Shown here piece by piece: positions 32,578 through 43,372 of a stretch of 64,000 nt of DNA. Numbering within the stretch: the stretch's first letter is position 1; each line of letters opens with the position of its first letter. Position numbers and translations under genes: made by a program. Under the pieces are notes generated by a model that was not told where the DNA came from, ran no database searches, and saw only the letters and a program-made list of their open reading frames with translations. The DNA comes from Septoria linicola (taxonomy: Eukaryota > Ascomycota > Dothideomycetes > Mycosphaerellales > Mycosphaerellaceae): the NCBI GenBank assembly GCA_024114885.1, contig CP099422.1, positions 2,418,001-2,482,000 of the forward strand, written 5' to 3'.

Positions 32578-32920
32578 CTTGATGGTTTGATGGTTTGTAT
32601 ATTTTGTCCTCCAGTGCGATAAGTTCAACCTTCTTGTGTTTGCTTTGATGTGGTCGTTGCTGAGTCGTGGAAGTCGAGAAGCCGAGGTCAAAGGTAATCA
32701 GCTACGAGCCTCAGTATTCAGGCATCATCCCAAAAGAGTCGGTCGCACAGAATGTAGTACAACAGGAAGATGACCTGGCAGGGTGTCAGGATGTACCAAA
32801 CAAGAGAGCGGATTTGTTGGAGAGGAGGAGTGGTGCTTGTACGCTTTGTAGAATGTAGATATTGGATGAAAGCAGCATATATATATGTAGGTAGATTCCT
32901 GAGCTCGCAGACCCTAAGGA
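32578..32920. promoter_or_regulatory. Intergenic region upstream of the isomerase gene
   Basis: Promoter region of the isomerase gene and 3' flank of the DUF4267 gene. Includes a short (TA)n run near 32878-32886. Nothing coding seen. Confidence 0.3.
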
Positions 32921-33310
32921 CTAAATGCCTGCCGTCAAGACAGCTCTTACGACTGCCAACATAGGCGCATAGCCCCAGTGATTCATCCAACCTGATTCGA
33001 CGGTTGAGTAGCAGGCCCACCCATCGATTCCGGCGACACTTGCAGCTGCCAACATGATCAAGCCCAGGGTCTTCGTGCTGCCGTACATCGAGGGTGCGAG
33101 GATTGCTAGTCCCATGAATATGTCGCGGTAGCCGTAAACCGCTAGAAGAGTGTCCACAAGCTTTCTCTGGCCTGGGAGGACAGGATATGACAGCTCGAAG
33201 AAGGACAAAGCTGAGACTGGATTGACCATGACGTTGATGCCGAACCCGATAAATATCGCGCCAAACGCAGCGCAGACGTAACGGATCCAGGGCGACTGTG
33301 AGATAGGCAT
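32921..33310 (-). CDS. DUF4267 small membrane protein
   Basis: Intronless, 129 aa, four hydrophobic segments (about residues 8-28, 52-75, 80-98 and 110-128). The pattern GFGINVMVNPVSALSFFEL, then YGYRDIFMGLAIL and the final MLAVVRAVL, matches the fungal DUF4267 family. Function is unknown. It is transcribed divergently from arp1. Confidence 0.82.
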   Translation of the reverse strand: MPISQSPWIRYVCAAFGAIFIGFGINVMVNPVSALSFFELSYPVLPGQRKLVDTLLAVYGYRDIFMGLAILAPSMYGSTKTLGLIMLAAASVAGIDGWACYSTVESGWMNHWGYAPMLAVVRAVLTAGI

Positions 33311-33917
33311 TGTAGTACGTGGTGAGTTGTTCTTGTAAGGTCTGATAGCTCGCTAGATTTGGATCTCGGATTTGGGATGATGTAGAATTGCGAGCTTGGC
33401 TTCTCTGGTGATCTTGTTTGACGAGTGAGTCTTGGTTGAATGCAGACGATCTTCCGTATTGTCGCAGATGTTCAGATGTTTGATTGGAATGTAATGAAAG
33501 GAAAAACAGTCCCTTACAACGAGAGCTCATATACACTTCGGTGCCGGACTTTCAGCTTCACAGGCAGCCAGCCAGCGGGAATTCATAATACCGTAGACTT
33601 TGCTGTGACAGGATTGCGATCTGCGGTCAGCCACTTACTTGGCAAGTCGCTGAAAGGGAAAGCATGCTTCACACGCTGCGTATCAGTGTTGGTAGTAGAA
33701 GTGGATGTTGAGGTGAGAGTGAAAGAAGGACAAGCCAGCAAGAAGTGAGACGGTCGAAATTCCGCGAATGCCTTGCAACTTGACACCCTGACCACAATTC
33801 GACGTGACGCGACACAACTATCAAGTATCGCGCTGTTTACATACAGATACACGACTGGATGCCACGAGGCTCACGATAGCGCGCTGCCAACGGGCATCAA
33901 CATTATAATCTGCCATT
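33311..33917. promoter_or_regulatory. Divergent promoter region (DUF4267 / arp1)
   Basis: No recognised coding. Presumably carries both promoters. Confidence 0.35.
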
Positions 33918-35185
33918 ATGGGCGACCTCCACAATACGCCCATAGTCATTGACAATGGCAGCGGTACAATTCGAGCAGGATACGCTGGTGAAGATGTGCC
34001 TAGGAGCCACTTTCCGTCTTTTGTAGGACGGCCGAAGCATTTGCGTGTGCTTGCAGGAGGTCTGGAGGGAGATGTGTTTATTGGAAAGCGCGCAGAAGAG
34101 CTAAGAGGACTGCTGAAGCTGCGGTACCCCTTAGAGCATGGCATAGTCACCGACTGGGATGACATGGAGAAGATATGGCAGTATATCTACACAGAAGAGC
34201 TGAAGACGCTGAGTGAAGAGGTATGTTGAGGCTTAGGTCAGTCGCAAGACTAGATATGTTTGAGCCCGCCAGCTAATCCACACCAGCACCCAGTTCTGCT
34301 CACGGAAGCACCTCTGAATCCACGCGCGAACCGAGATACGGCTGCTCAGATCCTCTTTGAAACCTTCAATGTACCTGCCTTATACACCTCAATACAGGCC
34401 GTACTGTCTCTGTATGCCTCAGGGCGGACAACGGGCATCGTGCTGGATGCCGGAGATGGTGTCTCGCATGCGGTGCCTGTCTACGAGGGCTTTGCAGTGA
34501 CAAACAGCATTCGTCGCATAGATGTGGCAGGGCGAGACGTCACGGAAGAGCTCCAACGGTTACTGCGGAAAAGTGGCAGCGTGTTCCACACCAGTGCCGA
34601 GAAGGAAATTGTCAAGCAGATCAAAGAGAAAGTATCATACGTTGCACTCGATCCCAAGAAGGAGGAGAAGGAATGGCTCAACTCAAGCAGTCGAGGCGGA
34701 GAGAGCAAAGTGGTCGAATACACATTGCCGGATGGCAAGAAGCTCAAGATTGGGTCGGAGCGCTTCCGAGCAGCAGAGATTCTGTTCGAACCGGAACTGA
34801 TTGGCCTCGAGTGGCCAGGTCTACATCAAATTGTTGTCGACTCGATCAGTCGGACAGACATGGACCTGCGAAAGGCGTTATTCGGCAACATCGTGCTGTC
34901 AGGTGGCTCGACCATGATCAAAGGGTTCGGTGACAGACTGTTGCACGAGGTTCAAAGATTGGCGGTGAAGGACATGCGAATCAAGATATTCGCACCTCCG
35001 GAGAGGCTATGGAGCACGTGGATAGGAGGCAGCATTCTGGCTGGCTTGAGCACGTTCAGAAAGATGTATGTGACGATTGATGATTGGCATGAGAGTAAGT
35101 CACGAACACGCAACCTCCATCGGCATCGATTGGAATTAGCTAACACTTTGAAGACCCCGACATCATTCACCAGCGATTCGCGTGA
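33918..35185 (+). CDS. arp1: Actin-related protein Arp1 (centractin)
   Basis: Exons 33918-34220, 34287-35094, 35154-35185 give 380 aa, the usual Arp1 length. Actin-fold signatures: PIVIDNGSGTIRAGYAGED at the N-terminus, YPLEHGIVTDWDDMEKIW, GIVLDAGDGVSHAVPVYEG, LSGGSTMIKGFGDRL, and WIGGSILAGLSTFRKM. The tiny last exon restores the NPDIIHQRFA C-terminus. Arp1 forms the short filament of dynactin, the activator of cytoplasmic dynein, needed for nuclear distribution and long-range transport in hyphae. Introns are 66 and 59 nt. Confidence 0.96.
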
Positions 35186-35431
35186 GCCTTGCGTACGATA
35201 CCCCAGCGACAGATTTAGATGTTTCATTTCGAGCGGCTCCAGGCGGTTCATGCCCTCTCCACGATTTCGACGAAAACGGCCTCTGCCCGACACGCCGCCC
35301 AACACGACTTACCATCCAATGCTGATGACACGATCCGAAGAACCTTGAAGCACTGCAGCTGCGCCAATTCTCTGACTTCCGATTAGTCCGGACTGCCTCG
35401 CAATAGAACAAGAGCCATAAACGTGCTCAGC

Positions 35432-35712
35432 ATGTTGGATGCGGAGGGTGGACTGTGGAGAGCACGCAATACTACCAATGCAAGTGAGCGGATCACAGTT
35501 GTCAACTTTTACTTAACCATCACGTACTAGTGCGACATTCTAGTCTCAGGTACCGCCTGCACGAGGCGGAGGATCGCCTCCGTTCATGGCAGAGCGCTAG
35601 AGAGCAATTGCGGGGAAGCGAGAGCATGAAATGCGTGGGCACCACGGTACCGGTTTCCGAGAAGAGGAGACGGCCATCTCCTACAGAGGGGCAGACCAGT
35701 GCGAGTAGGTAG
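35432..35712 (+). CDS. Possible small two-exon gene
   Basis: Exons 35432-35483 and 35531-35712 would encode 77 aa. The intron has a good donor (GTGAGC) and acceptor (TACTAG), and the splice keeps phase (an ATG is formed across the junction). The second exon encodes a charged, helix-prone stretch (RLHEAEDRLRSWQSAREQLR) and a basic segment (EKRRRPSP). A further intron with donor GTAGGT at 35706 could extend it to about 35790. No family recognised; it may also be a chance model. Confidence 0.35.
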
Positions 35713-36623
35713 ACGATGCTAAGGTCGCGGTATCTGTTCCTGCAGCAGACATGGTGCACCAACCAAGTGCCTCATTTCAATACCATCCTCAGTAACAATG
35801 TCCACGTGGCTGTGGCTTATAGATCGCTCTGGTGCCGGCGGTCGACGTGATCATGCGGAGAGACTGCGTGCTTGCTCCTCGTGATGTGGCCGCCACGGTG
35901 TTGTCAAGCCAAGAATGAGTCTCATAGTTTCATAGGGGTAATCGAAACTCAAGCAAGTGTTTCCTGGAGTCAGAGAAATGAACGGCCCGCATGCCGAGCT
36001 CCAGTCAAGAAGACGCTTGCGTGCACGCATGACTTTGTCCGTTGCGAGGCGCTCTGGATCTCCGAAGTCCCGAGTACTTGCTTCAGATCTCGGCGTGCGA
36101 AAGCAGGCCTGAGATGATGCTATCGCTGTCAGAACAGTCGGAATCGCCATCATATGACGCTCGAAAGAGCATGGCATGGGTCAAAGGCGAATGACGATGA
36201 GAAAAATCTTCATGGATGGAAATCGATTGACGCCATGGCGGCTCTCCAGAACGATCTGCGCCTAGTTAGTCGCTTAGCTTCGGTACGCGAAGAACACCTC
36301 AGCCGCTCAGAGATTTCTCGTTCTAGCAGTTAACTGCAAAGCGCGTTTCGTGGCCAAGATCCTAGGTGACCGCGTGATGTGATCTGTTTTGATTACTGGC
36401 AGTCGGTGGCCCGCTTGCACAGACGACCAAAGAAATTTCGTTATGAGTATAACAAGCAGGTAAGGCCGCTGTTGCATTCCTCCCTTCCTCACTTCCATAA
36501 CCAAGCATCAAATATCACAACAACAAGACCGTCTCACGAGCAAACTTCCAAGCACAACATTGAACCTTGCCACACACTACCACACATCTACACCTCACCT
36601 CACCTCACAACACACATATCAAG
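35713..36623. other. Intergenic region upstream of the Par32-like gene
   Basis: No convincing coding region. A 108-codon frame on the minus strand (35851-36177) has no recognisable features. The leader before 36624 contains a CACCT-rich stretch (about 36590-36608). Confidence 0.35.
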
Positions 36624-37094
36624 ATGACTTCTCGGCAATACTCCGTCACTGAGCCACACCCATCCGTTCGATCTGGTTACATCGGCGGTGGCCGAGGAGG
36701 TGCCGGCAACTTCAAGCGCTACAAGGCTGAGGAGCTCACCAGCGGTCCATCTGCCACTGGTCCAGCATCGCGCATCACCCTCACTCGCCCATTCGCAAAG
36801 CGCACCGTCACCAGCGGTCGTGGCGGCTTCGGAAATGCTGTGACGACTCAAACCGAGGAGTCCATCTTCCAGTTCGACGAGGAGATGCTCAAGGCACGAG
36901 AGACTGCAAGCACTCCTGTCTACCGCATTGGTCGTGGAGGTGCTGGCAACGTCTTTCCAGAAGCCAAGGCTCCATCATCTTCGCGCAAGAACTCCTCCGA
37001 TTCTTCTGCAAGCGACTCTTCGGAGCGACCTGCCAACTTGAGGAGGGAGTCAGGCGGCGTCTTCTCCTCCATCTTCAGCAGAAGGTCATCGTAG
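36624..37094 (+). CDS. Par32/DUF3602-like protein
   Basis: Intronless; 156 aa from ATG 36624. Three copies of a G-R-G-G-x-G-N motif lie at residues 23-29, 65-71 and 103-109, the hallmark of DUF3602 proteins. The C-terminus is Ser-rich and ends VFSSIFSRRSS. In budding yeast the relative Par32/Amu1 is a TORC1/Npr1-regulated inhibitor of ammonium transporters; the same role here is inference. The start is chosen because it sits behind a typical CA-rich leader and begins MTSRQYSV; an earlier in-frame ATG at 36567 adds only a His/Thr-rich leader translation. Confidence 0.85.
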   Translation: MTSRQYSVTEPHPSVRSGYIGGGRGGAGNFKRYKAEELTSGPSATGPASRITLTRPFAKRTVTSGRGGFGNAVTTQTEESIFQFDEEMLKARETASTPVYRIGRGGAGNVFPEAKAPSSSRKNSSDSSASDSSERPANLRRESGGVFSSIFSRRSS

Positions 37095-38418
37095 ATCGAT
37101 CTACTCTTCGACTTTGTTCCAACAAACACATCTTCTCAGCCTCCTCGGTCGATCATCAACATGATCCTTCGGTGATACATCCGGCTTCGAGAAGACCTTC
37201 ACGATTTCTACGACAACTTTAACTATTAGCGAGCTGGTTCTTGATTCTCGCATCATACGCATGATCAAAAAGCGACGGCGCTGGGGTATCTCAGCATTTT
37301 TGCGGGTTTCTTTTTTAGTTAACTAGCTTGGTCGAAAGTTCAATTTGAGCTGTTCCGACAAATGAATATCGGCAGAAAAGCATCACGGCGTTTTTGTGAT
37401 TTCTGACGACACCTGCCTGGCATGGCGAGGGGAGAAAAGTTCGATTTGCTTTACTTGTACTGTTACAACCGGCGAGATGATATACCCTGTTACTTCTCGC
37501 GCCGAGGGCGCCTGCGACGGCATAGCTTAGTGGTGTTCTTACATCTGCAGAAACCTGCGGATGTACTTTGATAATGAATTCGATCGAAAGATCGCTTCAA
37601 CTTCACTCCTGCTCGTCCGATTTGTTAGCTTCCCTTCCGTGCATGGTCCTGTATACGTAAATGGAGGCGAGACTTGCGATCGTGTCGTTGACATAACACC
37701 CAACGCTTGATTTGCATCTGGTGTTTGCACCTTGGCTTTGGGTGCAGCATCCTTCACTGGACTGGCAGAATCGAACACTCTTGTTGTCAGCGAAGTCTTC
37801 GTATCAGACTACCATCGCAACCGCACGTAAGCCATGAGCACGTTGCATCGTCTACTGCGCACGTCTTGCATCACGTCAGCCCACTCCAAGTGCATCGATC
37901 AGAGACTACCATCCCTCCAGAGAATCTGGCATACAGTTCTGCCGTGTCGCAGTCAGCGGAATCTCCTCACAGATGCGGCTGGACATGTTTTTGATAGCTG
38001 TCGGCATCGGGCCGGTGTAGGGCTGACAGGTGTTGTGCGCGTGCGCGTGCCAAACATCGAACGATAGGGTAAGATACCAGCTGGCAGCAACAAACAACGG
38101 TCTCCTCTACAGCTGCATGTTGTCGCGCCAGAAATCATCATCATCTTTTCTCCTCGAATGTCAGGCAGCAGTATTGTTTCGATACGAAAAAGTTCCACCT
38201 TCTGGCGCTCGTTCTCGTACGCAAGAAGCAATCGGCGACGCGGCTTTTCGATACGACCGACGCGAGCTAGGCCAGCCAACCTGTTTGACAGCTTTGTTGA
38301 CGGCTGATCCGAGGCATGCCGAATGTGATTATGAACGAATAGCCTGGCATTTGCGCATATGAATAAGCAGTAGTTTGCACACTTGGAGCATCTTTTTGGC
38401 CAGTTCTTAGAGCGAGTC
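37095..38418. other. Intergenic region upstream of the Osh3-like gene
   Basis: 3' flank of the Par32-like gene, then the promoter and leader of the oxysterol-binding protein gene. Open frames on both strands (for example minus 37953-38462) show no features of a real protein. Confidence 0.35.
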
Positions 38419-41400
38419 ATGGCTGGCATAGAGCAGATCATCGTGCACTCAAAGGTACACACAGACTTCAGCTCTCCTGCAATACGACATGTGCTAATGT
38501 ATAGTGCCCGGGTAGAGCTACGTGGTACGATGGATTCAAGTTCCTGAACACCATTCCATATCCTGGTCGCTGCAGCCGGCCAAGAAGAGCATCAACTTTG
38601 GCATCTTCAAACATCCAGGTACACGCAATGGGACACTACCGACGGAGGAGATCATCGAGAACAATGCAAAAGATGTACCTTCGACACCAGCCCTCGATGG
38701 TGCAGAGAGGCCGAAGCCAACTTCTCGCAGAGCATCAGTAACGGAGGGCAAGAGTGACGTGCTTGACAAGCTGCACAATGTTGGCATCAAGTCGGTTGCG
38801 TGGGCTGGGAGATGTGAAGCAGACAAGGTTGCAATGGGGAGATACGATGTGCCAACAGGAGAGGGTGGCGCATATGGCTTGGTCTTTGACAACACCTTTT
38901 CGAAGCAGACCTCGAAGACCGTCACGCTTGTGCTTATGACGCACCCCACGAATGCACCACCGAAGTCTGGCCATCATCTGCACTACTCGCAAGCGTTTTC
39001 GAATCAGAGCCCCAAAACAGTCAGTGGGAAAAGCAGCAATCCGTCGATCAAACCAGCGAACGATTCCAGCGACTCCCTGACTTCGAACCTGCATCGTGCA
39101 GTGCTCGAAGACCCCAGGCCGCATTCAAAACGAGGCGTGGAGAGCAAGGGCGTGGAAGGAACCACGTTTTACACAGGCACATTGTATAAGAGGAGGCGCA
39201 AGAAGGGCCAAGGACACGCAAAGCGCTTCTTCTCGCTGGACTTTACAAGTTCGACTCTGTCGTACTACAGGAATAGGCACTCCTCGGCACTTCGTGGCGC
39301 CGTGCCTCTTTCATTGTGCGCTGTTGGAGTTGACGACAAGACCAGAGAATTTACAGTGGACTCTGGAGCAGAGGTTTGGCATCTCAAATCGCGGAACAAA
39401 AAAGACTATGAGGGCTGGCGGGAGGCACTTGATCGCGCGTCAAGTGCCGCTGTTTCTTCCACTCCTGGGACACCAATGAGAACATTACGAGATTTCTCAG
39501 CATCAAAACCGGTCAATCCAGATGAGGAACGCGAGTGGGCACGAGTTGAGCAACTGGTCAGCAAAGTGTCTGGGACTCGGGATGCGCTTAGAGGACTTGC
39601 TAAGGACACTGACCCCAAGTATTCTGCAAGTGCAAACAGCAATGGACTAGGCTTGACGACTTCTGGCAGCAGTAGTAACAATGCTAGTCCGACCTCGCAT
39701 GAGTCCGCCAGTCAATACTTCCCTGATATGGACGACAGGCGAGAGAACAGGCGTCCATTCTGGAAGCGTGCCCCAAGCGCGGATCGTAGTCCTTCCGCCT
39801 TGTTCCGCAGAAGTGTTTCGGCTCAGCTAGCAGTGCCGTCTGCATCTTTAGCAGGGCCAAGCTCACCTCAGCCAGGATCGCTCACTGTGCAGAAACGACC
39901 AAGCGGACAGAATCTTCAATCTGCTGCCTCGCAAATGGATATGGAGGTCCACGAGAGATGCATGGCGCTTTTGAGAGATCTGAATAAAGTCGTAGGAGAG
40001 TTCTCTGATTTGGTTGCAGAGAGTAAGACTCGACGGCAACCTCCATTGCTGACAAGCAATTCCAGGATGTCACTTGAGTCAATCGATGATCAAGAGTTCT
40101 TCGATGCGAATGATGGTGGGGATAATCCTTCGCAGCTGCTGAACATCCGCCGGTCTAGCGATTTTGATAAGCAGAACGAGGAGGAAGATCTGTTTGACGA
40201 CCGCTCCGAGGCGGACTCTGATACCAGTAGCGACGCGGGTGAAGGACCGGCAGGCTCTGTCCTCTTTTCAACGGCGGACAAGAGCGGACAATCGCCCCTG
40301 TTTCCCGTCAAGCTAGATCAGCTGCCTCCACTACCTTTACCGAAAGTGAAGCGCAGGACTGCTGTTCCAGGTCCACGACAGCCACCTCCGAGCATTATCG
40401 GATTTTTGAGGAAGAACGCAGGCAAAGACCTGAGCCAGGTCGCCATGCCGGTGACAGCCAATGAGCCGACGTCGCTATTGCAGCGTCTAGCTGAGAGCAT
40501 CGAATATCCTCAGCTTCTCGATGCTGCCGCGGGAGCGAGCACACCTGCAGAACGCCTTATGTACGTTTCGGCCTTCGCGGTATCGTTTTTCTCCTACAAC
40601 CGGGTGAAGGAACGAGCACTGCGCAAGCCGTTCAATCCTATGCTTGGAGAAACCTTCGAGCTGGTCAGAGAGGATATGGGCTTTCGCTTCGTTGCGGAGA
40701 AAGTCAGCCACCATCCTGTGCGCATGGCGTGTCAGGCAGAAAGTCTTGCCAATGGTGGTTGGTGCTATGCGCAGTCACCAAAGCCAGAGCAAAAGTTCTG
40801 GGGCAAGTCAGTTGAGCTTAACAATGACGGGAGAGCACGAGTCATCCTGCATGCTTCTGGTGAGCGATTCTCCTGGAGCCAAGCGACGTGCTTCTTACGA
40901 AATGTCATCGCTGGAGAGAAGTATGTCGAGCCAGTTCAGACAATGACAATCCAGAGCGAGACGAATGGCATGCGAGCCGTAGTGTCGTTCAAGGCGGGTG
41001 GTATGTTCTCTGGGCGCAGCGAAGAGGTCAATGTGCAGCTCTTTGAGGGCGAATCACCATCTGACATTGGTCTTGTCGGGAAATGGACAGACAGCCTCAA
41101 GCGGACAGACACGGACGAGACGATCTGGAAGGTGGGTGCTCTGGTGCCCAATGCGACGAAGGTCTACGGCTTCACCACATTCGCTGCTGCGCTCAACGAG
41201 ATCACAGAGGTTGAAGCCGATCATCTACCTCCGACAGACTCGCGTCTCCGCCCAGACCAGCAGGCATTGGAAGCTGGCGATGTTGACAAAGCGGAAGGCT
41301 TAAAAGCGCGACTAGAGGAGCGACAGCGTGCGCGCCGGAAGGTGCTGGAGAGTCACGGACAATCCTGGAAACCACAATTCTTCGAGAAGGTGACAAGCGC

Positions 41401-41503
41401 GGAAGGCGAGGAGGAGGTCTGGATGCTGAAGCAGAAGGACGGGTACTGGGACAGACGTGCGGCTAGTGATTGGACTCACGTGCAGGAGGTTTTCGAGCTA
41501 TGA
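38419..41503 (+). CDS. osh3: Oxysterol-binding protein of the Osh3 type (GOLD-PH-FFAT-ORD)
   Basis: Exons 38419-38454 and 38516-41503 (1007 aa). The short first exon (MAGIEQIIVHSK) joins in phase to SYVVRWIQVPEHHSISWSLQ, the start of a GOLD domain. A PH domain follows (about residues 215-310: FYTGTLYKRRRKKGQGHAKR...WREAL). A FFAT-like motif EFFDAND (about residue 538), preceded by acidic residues, would bind ER VAP proteins. The lipid-transfer domain (about 640-1000) has KPFNPMLGETFE and the signature EKVSHHP. Osh3 proteins act at ER-plasma membrane contacts and bind PI4P. A Ser-rich linker and an acidic stretch sit between PH and ORD. Confidence 0.93.
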
Positions 41504-41835
41504 GTGAGGGAGAGATGGACCACAGGACTCTCGTTGGCTTGGAATACTTGTGTATTGGAGGAGATACCCAATTCTTGTATAGATTGTTGAATCATTATTT
41601 CAGACATTACTGCAGAATTAGCATGGCATGCTGACAATCGCGCTATGCTTTCGACTCGCATACACATGCCCTCCACATCCAGAAAGACGCGGCTCGGCCA
41701 ATCAGTAAGAGTTCGGAGAGTGTAAAACAGCACGGACAACTTAGTGAACCACTTCCGCGTCACCAGGCCTGTCTGTCCATCAACGTCCATCCATCCACTT
41801 CACAATAATTGTGCCGTCACTTGCGACGCATTGGC
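41504..41835. other. Intergenic region
   Basis: 3' flank of the Osh3-like gene and short upstream region of the small membrane protein gene. Nothing else seen. Confidence 0.3.
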
Positions 41836-42039
41836 ATGCTAGGAATACCCTCACCGCGAAGAGGCTTACGTCGACTCATCATCTTCGGCTCGGTCATCTT
41901 CCTCGGCCCTACGATTTTTGCCAAAGTGTACTCTTCCTGGAGTGAGGTGTCAATCAGCAACGCCAAACGACAACTGGAGCTGGAGCGGCTGGAGCTTGAA
42001 AGACGGCGCATGCAGAGTCGCACTGACGAGAGCTCGTGA
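41836..42039 (+). CDS. Small single-pass membrane protein, 67 aa
   Basis: Starts at ATG 41836. A basic N-terminus (SPRRGLRR) is followed by one membrane segment (LIIFGSVIFLGPTIFAKVY) and a charged helical C-terminus with a Leu/Glu/Arg repeat (QLELERLELERRRMQ) that could form a coiled coil. The layout resembles small mitochondrial inner-membrane or ER tail proteins, but no family was recognised. It lies just upstream of ubc12 on the same strand. Confidence 0.5.
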   Translation: MLGIPSPRRGLRRLIIFGSVIFLGPTIFAKVYSSWSEVSISNAKRQLELERLELERRRMQSRTDESS

Positions 42040-42306
42040 TCAGTGCAGTGTTAGAAGTGAGGTGCTGACCTCTTCCTTCCCTTTCTTGTGTCGTGTTTGG
42101 AGGTGCCTGAGGTGGCGGCGATTTAAAGTTGGAAAGCCGACCGATATCGATAGTCAGATCAACTCTCGATCTCGTCACAGGCGGACGGCTTATTGACCGA
42201 CTTAGTCACTCACACGACCACTCACCCCCTACAGCCTCGAGGATCGTCTCAGCTCCGACACATACCTGGTACATTCTCTGAGAGGCGGTCGCCCACAGTT
42301 GCAACG

Positions 42307-42914
42307 ATGTTGAAGATATGGAGCATGAAGCAGCAGCAGCAGAAGAGCGAGGCTGCTGCTGGCGGCGCAAAGAAGAAGAAGGTCACGGCAGCACAACTAC
42401 GCGTGCAGAAAGGTCAGTCAAATGTCCTACTACTCGACCTGATAGCCAAAACGTCTAACAGTCTTGATTAGATCTCTCAGAACTCTCCCTCGGCTCCACA
42501 ATGAAGACACACTTCCCCAACCCCGACGACATCCTCAACTTCACCCTCACCCTCACCCCCGATGAGGGCCTCTACAAAGGCGGCGTCTTCAACTTCTCCT
42601 TCGCCATCAGCCAAAACTTCCCCCACGAACCGCCCAAAGTCAAATGCAAAGAGAAAATCTACCACCCCAACATCGACCTCGAAGGCAACGTGTGCTTGAA
42701 CATTCTCCGCGAAGACTGGAAGCCTGTGTTGAATCTGAATGCGGTGATTGTGGGGTTGCAGTTTTTGTTCTTGGAGCCGAATGCTAGTGATCCGTTGAAT
42801 AAGGATGCGGCGAATGATTTGATGAGTGATCGGGATCGGTTCAAGAGGAATGTGAGGAGTGCGATGGCGGGGGGGAGTGTGAAGAGTGAGGCTTTCGATC
42901 GGGTTATGAAGTGA
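42307..42914 (+). CDS. ubc12: NEDD8-conjugating enzyme Ubc12
   Basis: Exons 42307-42412 and 42472-42914 (182 aa, family length). The N-terminal extension (MLKIWSMKQQQQ plus a Lys-rich stretch) is the Ubc12-specific docking peptide for the NEDD8 E1 catalytic subunit. The E2 core has HPNIDLEGNVCLNILREDW with the active-site cysteine, and LFLEPNASDPLN. Ubc12 transfers NEDD8/Rub1 to cullins, activating SCF ubiquitin ligases. The glutamine run is encoded by a short CAG repeat. Confidence 0.96.
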
Positions 42915-43372
42915 GGTAGTAGATGAAGGGGGTGCTGGGATTTCGAGAAGCGCATATGACCAAGCAAGGACTCAAGTCTATCGCAGGAAGTCGCCGCAGT
43001 GGGGAAGGACGAACGGATGGATCGATCTGGAGCGCGGTCATGGCATCAGGAACAGAGCGAGTACAGTGCATTATCAGCCGGAGGTGTTTTGTGCTTAGGC
43101 GCGAGAGAGCGAGATACCACTACCACAAGAGATGCGGGATATGCTATGCCATACCATACATAGAGCGTCTGTAAGGGAGAATTCGAGTTCAGAACCATTA
43201 CTCGCCTTTCAAGCATACGAACTTGCAGATGACCTTGATGAATCCTTATATACATTCAAGATTGTTGCATTGCATTACACTGTTGTTGCTACCCATCAAA
43301 TACTACCACACAACCTCAATGTCCTCCCTCCATCCCACTCGCCACCCATCCCCTCCCATCCCTCCCCCTCCC
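42915..43372. other. Convergent intergenic region
   Basis: Lies between the stops of ubc12 (plus) and the MOSC gene (minus). No coding recognised; a C/T-rich tract precedes 43380. Confidence 0.3.

Noticed and set aside
35851..36177. 108-codon minus frame upstream of the Par32-like gene
   Set aside because: No domain, no splice or leader context, and the opposite strand is equally open.
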